From positions 62,001 through 126,000 of the forward strand of contig BCIG01000021.1 of the NCBI GenBank assembly GCA_001599915.1: a stretch of DNA of 64,000 nt, written 5' to 3'. The DNA is from Symbiotaphrina buchneri. Its lineage: Eukaryota; Ascomycota; Symbiotaphrinales; Symbiotaphrinaceae. Below, piece by piece: positions 56,659-64,000 of this stretch. Position 1 is the stretch's first letter, and every line of letters starts with the position of its first letter. The position numbers were made by a program, and so were the translations under genes. The notes beneath the pieces are model-generated. The model had not been told where the DNA came from, searched no databases, and worked only from the letters and a program-made list of their open reading frames with translations.

Positions 56659-57664
56659 AGAGACTGTGGGTCTTTCCGTTAGGTACTGTGGTGGACAGGA
56701 TGGCGTAGGAATCGTGCACACAATACGGGCTGGGCAGTGCGAACGATGTGGTAGCTGCACTATTACAATGGAGCATGACAAACAATTGCATATCTTCGCC
56801 CTATCTTGTCGGCTGGGATGCCTATCCATCGTGTGCATCTATCGAAAAAGGAGCCGCAGTAGGTCCCTCTTATCATGGACAAGCCTCGTCCATCGTCGAT
56901 TGACTCGAAAAGTGATCTGCCCTTCTGCTCCGAATTCCATTCGAAGCGCGGGGCAGTCGTCGTTTTCCCTCAAAGTGATATTCATGCAGGACCTTCGCTC
57001 CATTCTACCTACATTATTAGGTACCGGTCCGTAGTAACAACGCCCTGCCTAAGGTCCTTACCTGTACCGATAGGATACCTTACAGGCCAAGCGAGTAGAA
57101 GGTTGTGGTGCTCCGTCTCTCGCTGGTCAAATCGCCTAACCGCAACCTTACGTAAGGTATCTTAAAATAGGTAGATATTCGTATCCCCAGGATAGCTCCT
57201 AGTATGTAAGGTACTTTATTCTACCTCCGTACACCGGTAGCACGTACCTTAGCTCCTTACCTTGGGCCAGCCACCAAAACACGAAATGTCCGGCTCGGCG
57301 TATTAAGGTATTATCATTCGTCTTGCGTATGGCCCAGGAAGGCGCAGGCTTAGAAGCTCCAACACCGCTCTTGGACATCCACGCCGCCGTACGAGGCAGA
57401 GTGTCTGATGCTAGAGATATACAAACAAAGCTCGGGACCTTGTAACTCGCTCACATCCTCCACGATATCTACCTATGATAGCTTCGACTGTACTGTCGTC
57501 GTGCACGCCGCTTCGCTAGGTGGACCTTGGCTTCCGCGTGGTCCATACCTCGCCATCCGGCTGCAGCTTTCTGACTCAGGTCAGGCCACTTGTCAAGCTT
57601 CCATTTACAATGCGGATGCATGATCGCCTACTGAGGCTCGTATAGTCACTTACTTTGGAAGTCG
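56659..57664. other. Gap RPL15 / HUL4 with promoter and leader
   Basis: A 1.0 kb gap. The left part is the RPL15 3' flank. A pentamer cluster occupies about 57010-57270. The last 350 bases are probably the HUL4 promoter and leader; an upstream ATG frame at 57408 is likely untranslated. Confidence 0.5.
57010..57270. repeat. Pentamer cluster upstream of HUL4
   Basis: TTAGGTACCGGTCCG, CCTAAGGTCCTTACC, GATACCTTACAGG, CTTACGTAAGGTATC and CGTACCTTAGCTCCTTACC. The copies are more diverged than in other gaps. Confidence 0.75.
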
Positions 57665-60600
57665 ATGCCTTCGTGGCCAGCACGTTTGCTCCTGGGCTCT
57701 TCGGCCTCCCCAAATTCTCCTTCCGCATCCTCATCGTCCAACTCACACCACAGGTCTCGTCAGGAAACCGAGGATCCACGGGTCTATCCATATGGTGTTC
57801 CTACTCTTAATCCTTCAACTCGATCGGCCCATCCTCCCGCTGGATCCACGCCGTTGCGCCCCAACTCACGGCATGAACGAGCTCGAAGTCACCCTTTCCC
57901 CTCTATCCTGGGGCCTGGAAGGAAAGGTGACGGAGCGTTGCAGGTGGAGGATGAACTAACAACTGATTCTGCCGACGATGACAGCCCCATTGGACGAAGG
58001 AAAATCAGCCCGCTGGAACGATCGAGGGGTCCAGGAACCAAAGAACCAAAGGCTGCCGACAAAGACTTTATGACCGGAAGATGCAAGACTTGTGATTCTT
58101 TGGTCCGTTGGCCGAAGAATCTCAAGGTGTTCAGGTGCACCGTATGTCTTATGATCAATGATCTCGAGCCTCTGCGAGGCGGTGTCAACGGACCCCCGTC
58201 TCCCGCGGCGGTTGGGTCACAACGATTAGGCAACAATGGTATAGTATACCCGGCATCATCAAGTTATACCACGAGTGTTCCTTCTGACTTGCCAGTAATT
58301 ACAGAGCTGTCCGTTGAGAAAGCGCGGTCTTTAGTCGACAATTGTCTCAAAACATACCTCGAAACCCGATGTGCCTCGGAGAATGCTTCTCTTAGAATGC
58401 TTCCTCCCCCAACGGCATCACCTCCGCCCATGGAAGGCTATGAGTCTCCAGAGAATGGTAACAGCGTGTCCTCTGCAGCTGAGAGGATCGACCAGGGAGT
58501 GAGAAGTGCAAGGTCTTCCTCAAAGGCATCGCCAATTTACTTGTCGTCCCCACCCATTGACGTGCCCGGAGGACCATCGGGTACGCCGATAGAACGTAGA
58601 CCTTCCACGAGCTACGGTGTCTACTCGGCTTCTTTGCCTGAAAAGGTTGCCCCGGTCCTCGAGCCTGGGAGAATACCAGAATTACCGTTATCACAGCCGC
58701 CGGCCAGAAACCCCCCACAACCACCTTTCGTGATGGATGATGTACCTAGGAGGAAGAATAGAGCCAATCCTCCTCCACCTGAGCAAGCACAACCGTGGTC
58801 TGGCTCCCAGCATGCTGCCCGATCATCTGAAAAGGATTCACGAGAGAGGCCGACGTCAGAAATGGCCAGGTCAATTTTCAAGCCTTTAGAAGAGCATATT
58901 GTCGCATGCTTTGCTTCTTATCCAATACTCAATTCCTCATTCCCTACTGTACGGAGCGGTTCGAGCACCGAACCCGCCGATGAGAAAAATGCGTCAGACC
59001 TATTGAATGATGTTGATGGCCGTCAACAGGAGGAATCGCATGCCTATTTGCAGAATCTGGATGCCAAAACTCTTTTGCTCGGGGATTTTGCGGAGAATGG
59101 CTCCTGGTGGACCGGCGAAAGATCTCAACATGCAAAAGTACGAGATGGGCAGCATTATCATGACAAATGGACGGGACCTAATCAGGCGGTCAGTGTCAAA
59201 ACGCCTCGGATTGACTGGACAGAGTTAAATACATGGTATCAAGTCGTTTTGCGAGCCGGCGAGTCCTGGCACCAAGCGTTTAGTGAACTTCGCGCCGGTG
59301 CATCCGGAAGTTCTCTGTGCAATTTCTCGGAAACCATGGTGCAGCAAATCGAGAACGATCTCAGGGAAGCCCGGTGGCATACTCAGCGGACGCTTTTGAA
59401 GGCTACGGAGATGTTGTTGAAACGGCCTGGTCGTCCACTACAAACACCGCAGGACATTCGGTTCTTGCTTGTCCTGCTGGCGAATCCCTTGCTATACCCC
59501 TCTCGACCTTCTATTGCCGCTCCTCCTTCCGAGTCAGAGGGGCGATCCGCGACCCTAAACAACGATCCTTCTGCTAGTTCTAGGGAGCGCACTTCGGGAA
59601 CAATCAAGTCTTCCAGAGGCCCTGGCCATCACTCTGGTATCCTCAAGAGGATATTTGGGCTTCTCGCCAATCTGTCCAATGAATGTCATCACTACCTAGT
59701 GTCATGATTCTCACGTTATTCCGAAAGGCACTTTCGCAGGCTCGTGGAACTGGTCGGAAGCTTTGTGTCATATAGGCTTTCACGCCAGCATAACGGCAAG
59801 GGAGCCTCAATCGCCGATAACGTGAATGGCCTTATACCTGAGATTTCAGCGTCAGGTACTGGAGCGTCTGTGCAGTTACATGCAGCCTTATCGTCTGCGG
59901 GATCGTCCAAACAGCGAGGTTCAAGTACCAAAGGGATAACGTACGGTGAAGACTGGCAGATAAAGGCAGCCGCAAAAGTCATGTCCCTACTTTTCACGGC
60001 CAACAACATGGGCACTGCCGCTAAACCAGCATGCCAGCCCTTCTCTGCGTCCGACACTTCTCAAAGTGCGGGACTCGCAGCCATGCGACGGGCTCGCAGG
60101 CACGGACAGACGTTGCCCACAAGTGACTTTTACAACATGCTCCTGGATTATGTTGATCTTGTCGCTGACTTTGAGGCCTGGGAATCTCGCCGCAGCAAAT
60201 TCTCTTTCTGCGAATACCCCTTTTTTTTAAGCATTTGGGCCAAAATCAGAATCTTGGAGTACGATGCCCGTCGGCAAATGGAGGTCAAGGCAAGAGAAGC
60301 CTTCTTTGACAGTATAATGAGCCGCAAATTGGTCAGCCAATATTCAGTCCTGAAGGTGAGGAGAAACTGCTTGGTGGAGGACAGCCTTCGGAGCGTCAGT
60401 GAAATTGTCGCCACCGGTCAGGAGGAGATCAAGAAGGCATTACGGATTGAATTCGTTGGGGAAGAGGGAGTGGATGCTGGAGGTCTACGAAAAGAATGGT
60501 TTCTATTGCTTGTGAGGGAGGTCTTTGACCCTAATCATGGTACGCTCATCACTCTAACGATGCTTACGCCATGCTGATTGGCCAGGCATGTTTGAATATG

Positions 60601-61499
60601 ACGACGAATCAAGGTATTGCTATTTCAACCCGAATTCCTTCGAGACATCGGACCAGTACTTCCTCGTGGGCGTGGTCCTTGGACTGGCCATCTATAATTC
60701 AATCATACTGGATGTTGCGCTGCCTCCATTCGCTTTCAAGAAACTGCTGGCTGCGACAGTCTCTGGCAACACCACTGCATCTATGGGCGCTAGGTCCCTC
60801 ACACTCGAGGACTTGGCTGAATTCCGCCCCTCCCTTGCGAAGGGTCTGAAACAACTTTTGACTTTTGATGGCAACGTTCAAGAAACTTTCTGCCGAGACT
60901 TCGTGGCGGAAGTAGATCGATATGGTCAAATCTCTCAGGTCCCCCTCTGCCCAAACGGTGAGAACCGGGCAGTGACAAATTCAAATCGTGAAGAATTCGT
61001 GGATCTCTATGTACACTACCTGCTGGAAACGGCCGTTGCCCGCCAATTTGAACCCTTCAAACGTGGCTTCTATACCGTTTGCCGTGGTAACGCGCTGTCT
61101 CTGTTCCGGCCAGAGGAGATCGAACTTCTTGTTCGAGGTTCAGATGAACCGTTGGAGGTTTCGTCACTGCGGGCCGTCGCTACTTACGATGGCTGGAATG
61201 CGTCCAATCCCAGTGAGACTGAGAACGTCATTAAGTGGTTCTGGAACTTCTTCGAGCGAATTCAACCGTCGGAGCAAAGGAAACTTTTGGGATTCATCAC
61301 AGGAAGCGACCGAATTCCAGCTATGGGTCCCACGAATCTCATAATTAGAGTTACATGCCTTGGGGAAGACGTTGTCCGATTTCCCATCGCTCGTACTTGC
61401 TTCAACATGATAGGTCTATACAGGTACACAACCAGCGAGGAGCTGGAGAGCAAGCTGTGGCGTGCTGTGATCGAAAGCGAAGGTTTCGGTTTGAAATGA
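57665..61499 (+). CDS. HUL4: HECT ubiquitin ligase Hul4, interrupted by one in-frame TGA
   Basis: Exons 57665-60539 and 60586-61499 form one frame of 1,263 codons. A disordered N-terminus is followed by a zinc-ribbon-like pair in CKTCDSLVRWPKNLKVFRC and TVC. The middle helical region has GILKRIFGLLANLSNECHHY. The HECT domain runs from about LRIEFVGEEGVDAGGLRKEW to the C-terminal FGLK; the catalytic cysteine is in FPIARTCFNMIGLYRYTT (codon at 61398-61400). At 59705-59707, codon 681, a TGA follows ECHHYLVS and precedes FSRYSERHFRRLVELVG in the same frame. The family seems to have tryptophan there (TGG), so one base differs. All else looks intact. Without read-through the product would be 680 residues with no HECT domain. 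Confidence 0.85.
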
Positions 61500-61825
61500 A
61501 TGATCTTTCGGGGTTTCACAGGACCATCAACGGCGCAGGGTGCAAGGTCTAGGTTTGGCGTGACTACTTTCGGCCATGAAGTCTGGGGTCGACATTGACA
61601 TTGATAGATACCCTTCAGAACCCAATAAAATGTGTCCAAGTTTACGTATAATACCACTCACTGATTGGGTTCGCCTACTTGACCCCCCTGGTGCCTGTCA
61701 AGTCCCAACTTGTAGCTACTATGTAGTATTTCTTGATCAACATGTTGTTTCTATGCCCTGGTTGATGTTAGAGTTAAGGTAAGTATGATCTCATTTATTT
61801 AATTTTTAAATGTGAGAATAAATTA
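61500..61825. other. HUL4 3' flank
   Basis: The 3' untranslated region of HUL4 and transition to AT-rich DNA. I see no gene. Confidence 0.5.
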
Positions 61826-61980
61826 TTACCAGGCTTGCTGTTGGTATGGTATATACCACCGAATATGAGTATACCACACCAGTGATAAATGTGGTCTGGT
61901 ACCAAACTTTGGTACCATTGGTACTTAGTTATGATACCATATTCTACCAGCGTTAAATATGGTATATACCAGATCACCAG
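61826..61980 (+). repeat. Repeat B, outer copy
   Basis: About 155 bp beginning CAGGCTTGCTGTTGGTATGG and ending CAGATCACCAG. It matches the start of the left palindrome arm (62400-62550) in the same orientation, so it flanks repeat A directly. Confidence 0.8.
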
Positions 61981-62399
61981 CAGGCTTGCCGTTAATATGG
62001 TATGGTATGGTATGGTATTTGGACCTTTTAAGCTTGTCTGCCAAGAAATTTGACTACATGTGGTAGTTCAGACCCCTAGTACCAGATACCACTAGTTACG
62101 AATACGAATACTACCACCAAGTATTTATTATATATTATTTATACTGTTTACTAAGCGCTTAGTAAGCAACTTTAAGCGAAACTTAATTTTATCTTGGTGA
62201 ATAATCAACCTTTTAGAATAATAAAAATACCCTTGTATAGCAAATTCTTTGCTGAGTAATACGTTTTTTTAAATTTCAAAATCTGATTAGGAATGGTTGA
62301 GATATTAGCATTTTCCTGTTCTGAAGTTCTACGGTGGCCAGGAACTGCAGGATAGCAACGAGTTGGAAGTGCAAAAAGGACTTGGGACAGCAGCTCGGT
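61981..62399 (-). repeat. Repeat A, copy 1 (minus)
   Basis: About 419 bp. Read on the minus strand it runs from GAGCTGCTGTCCCAAGTCC through ATCTCAACCATTCCTAATC and ATTCACCAAGATAAAATTA to CATATTAACGGCAAGCCTG. Two further copies in plus orientation occur at 62850-63236 and from 63684. It lies between two direct copies of repeat B. Confidence 0.85.
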
Positions 62400-62849
62400 C
62401 AGGCTTGCCGCTGGTATGGTATATACCACTGAATACAAATATACCACACTGGCGCTAAATGTGGTCTGGTATCAAAGTTTGGTACCAGTGGTACTTAGTC
62501 ATGATACCATATTCTACCGGCGCTAAATGTGGTATAATACCAGATCACCAGATCAAAAAGATAAGATAAGAAATTTTTTTCTTTTGGAAATGCTATTTTT
62601 GGAAGGGGTATAGAACTAGACCTCGGTAAGTTCCGTTTATGGATTTGTCAGTATACACTATACCTAATTGGGTTTAGTTTACAAAGTGGCTTACATTAGT
62701 GTGCATTAGTGTGTATTAGTGTGCATTAGTTTGCATTAGTGTGTTTCACTAATTGTTAGTGCTTATAAATACAAGGTAAGCTAGGTCCAAATAGGCAGGT
62801 CGGTTGCAAATTGTTCATATTTCGTAAAATCTTGTATTCTAACCGAGCT
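62400..62849 (+). repeat. Left arm of large inverted repeat
   Basis: A 450 bp arm made of repeat B (to about 62550) and a unique part containing TAAGATAAGAAATTTTTTTC and tandem GTGCATTAGT units near 62695-62745. It ends AACCGAGCT. Its reverse complement is found at 63237-63683, of nearly the same length. Confidence 0.9.
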
Positions 62850-63236
62850 GGCAGCAAGCTGCTGTCCCAAGTCCTTTCAGAGCTTGCAGATTGTTGCTAT
62901 CCTATAGTTTCTTGGCTATTGTATATAGAAAATAGTAATATCTCAACCATTCCTAATCGGATTTTGGATTTTCAAAAAGGGTATTACTTAGTAAAGAATT
63001 TGCTATACAACCATGTTCTTATTATTTTAAAAGGTTGATTATTCACTGAGATAAAATTAGGTTTCGCTTAAATTTGCTTAGTCAAGGTTTAACATGAATA
63101 CTTGGTGGTAGTAGTCGTATTCATAACTAGTGGTATCTGGTACTAGGGGTCTGAACTACCATGTGTATTCAAGTTTCTTGGTGGGCAAGCTTAAAAGGTC
63201 CAAATACCATACTATACCATACCAACAGCAAGCCTG
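62850..63236 (+). repeat. Repeat A, copy 2, in the centre of the palindrome
   Basis: About 387 bp from GGCAGCAAGCTGCTGTCCC to CCAACAGCAAGCCTG. It occupies the loop between the two palindrome arms, exactly at the GAGCT junction of the arms. Confidence 0.85.
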
Positions 63237-63683
63237 AGCTCGGTTAGAATTCAAAGAAAATATGAAATATGATCATATTCCAACCAACCTGCCTCTTTCT
63301 ACCTAGCTTACCTTGTATTTATAAGCATTAACAAATAGTACAACATACTAATACAAACTAATGCACACTAATACACACTAATGTAAGTCACCTTGTAAAT
63401 CAAACCTAATTAGGTATAGTACATGCTAATAAATATACAAACGGAACTTACCGGGCTCTAGTTCTGTACCCCTTCCAAAAATAGCATTTCCAAAAGAAAA
63501 AAAATTCTTATCTTATCTTTTTGATCTGGTGATCTGGTATTATACCACATTTAGCGCCGGTAGAATATGGTATCATGACTAAGTACCACCGGTACCAAAT
63601 TTTGATACCAGACCACATTTAGTGCCAGTGTGGTATATTCGTATTCAGTGGTATATACCATACCAATACCAACGGCAAGCCTG
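63237..63683 (-). repeat. Right arm of large inverted repeat
   Basis: A 447 bp arm, the reverse complement of 62400-62849. It starts AGCTCGGTTAGAATTC and ends ACCAACGGCAAGCCTG. Matching landmarks include TTCTTATCTTATC and the CACTAATGCACACTAATAC units. Confidence 0.9.
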
Positions 63684-64000
63684 CCTGCAGTTCCTAGCCA
63701 CTGTAGGACTTCAAAACAGGAAAATGTTAATATCTTAACCATTTCTGATCAGATTTTGAAATTTCAAAAAAGGTATTACTTAACAAAGTATTTGTTATAC
63801 AACCGTGTTTCTCTTATATCAAAATGTTGATTATTCACCAAGATAAAATTAGGTCTTGTTTAAAGTTATTGACCAAGTGTTTACTAAACACTTGGTCAAC
63901 TGTATAGGTAATACACAATAAATACTTGACGGTGGTATTCGTAGTCATAACTAGTGGTATCTGGTACTAGGGGTCTAAACTACCACATGTAGTTAAGTTT
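63684..64000 (+). repeat. Repeat A, copy 3, cut by the window end
   Basis: At least 317 bp, from CCTGCAGTTCCTAGCCACTG to CATGTAGTTAAGTTT. It is inverted relative to copy 1 and continues the palindrome outward. By comparison with copy 1, about 100 more bases should follow beyond the window. Confidence 0.85.

Noticed and set aside
1900-57270. Interstitial telomere repeats as the explanation of the pentamer clusters
   Set aside because: The unit is AAGGT/ACCTT with GTACC palindromes, not TTAGGG, and copies alternate in orientation.
59705-59743. A short intron removing the HUL4 TGA
   Set aside because: Possible introns of 29 or 41 nt are below the usual size and break the frame; larger ones would delete conserved sequence.
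1-64000. CRISPR arrays, bacterial operons, tRNA or rRNA genes
   Set aside because: The window is eukaryotic with spliceosomal introns; I saw no spaced-repeat array, no cloverleaf with a GTTCRA-type arm and no rRNA sequence. A tRNA scan would be needed to exclude a tRNA firmly.

Overview
This is nuclear DNA of a filamentous ascomycete (Pezizomycotina). Genes are dense, lie on both strands, and carry many short spliceosomal introns of about 45-70 nt with GTxxGT-type donors and CTAAC/CTGAC-like branch sites. Proteins match fungal-specific families (Get2, Dsc3, Sde2, Gep3, Hul4, Psp1) and fungal mitochondrial ribosomal proteins. I cannot place the species. All exon joins were read by eye from splice sites, phase and remembered family sequence; every multi-exon model given with exact coordinates sums to a whole number of codons.

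Layout. 1-1.7 kb is an AT-rich, gene-free tract that looks like decayed repeat DNA. About 2.2-61.5 kb is a gene island, in order: bL28m(+), ER thioredoxin-like(+), RCC1-repeat protein(-), VTI1(+), DSC3(-), Dabb protein(+), ISA1(-), ARMH3/DUF1741(-), SEC31(-), RRM protein(+), NDUFA4/B12D-type protein(-), COX12(+), sphingosine-1-phosphate lyase(-), uL30m(-), SEC6(+), RRP12(-), GET2(+), mL61(-), GEP3/YqeH(+), SDE2(-), RPS10(+), an unassigned small locus(-), RasGEF fused to a GTPase-like domain(+), HIT zinc-finger protein(-), NFU1(+), a 3.8 kb gene-poor gap, PSP1(+), a coiled-coil protein of unknown function(+), RPL15(+), HUL4(+). From about 61.8 kb to the end lies an AT-rich block of nested repeats forming a large palindrome.

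How the genes fit together. Eight genes serve mitochondria: three mitoribosomal proteins (bL28m, uL30m, mL61), one putative mitoribosome-assembly GTPase (GEP3), two Fe-S cluster factors (ISA1, NFU1) and two respiratory subunits (the NDUFA4-type protein and COX12). The two respiratory genes are divergent neighbours sharing one 0.5 kb promoter region. A second group serves membrane traffic and the ER/Golgi: VTI1, SEC31, SEC6, GET2, DSC3, ARMH3 and sphingosine-phosphate lyase. A third serves ribosomes and RNA: RRP12, RPS10, RPL15, SDE2, the HIT-finger and RRM proteins.

Most notable points: (1) HUL4 is intact except for one in-frame TGA just before its HECT-proximal region; (2) COX12 appears to contain a 3-nt micro-exon, and its divergent neighbour has 16-nt and 13-nt micro-exons; (3) nearly all intergenic gaps, especially divergent promoters, carry clusters of AAGGT/ACCTT pentamers, often as the palindrome AAGGTACCTT; (4) the right end is a nested inverted repeat whose continuation beyond the window can be predicted.
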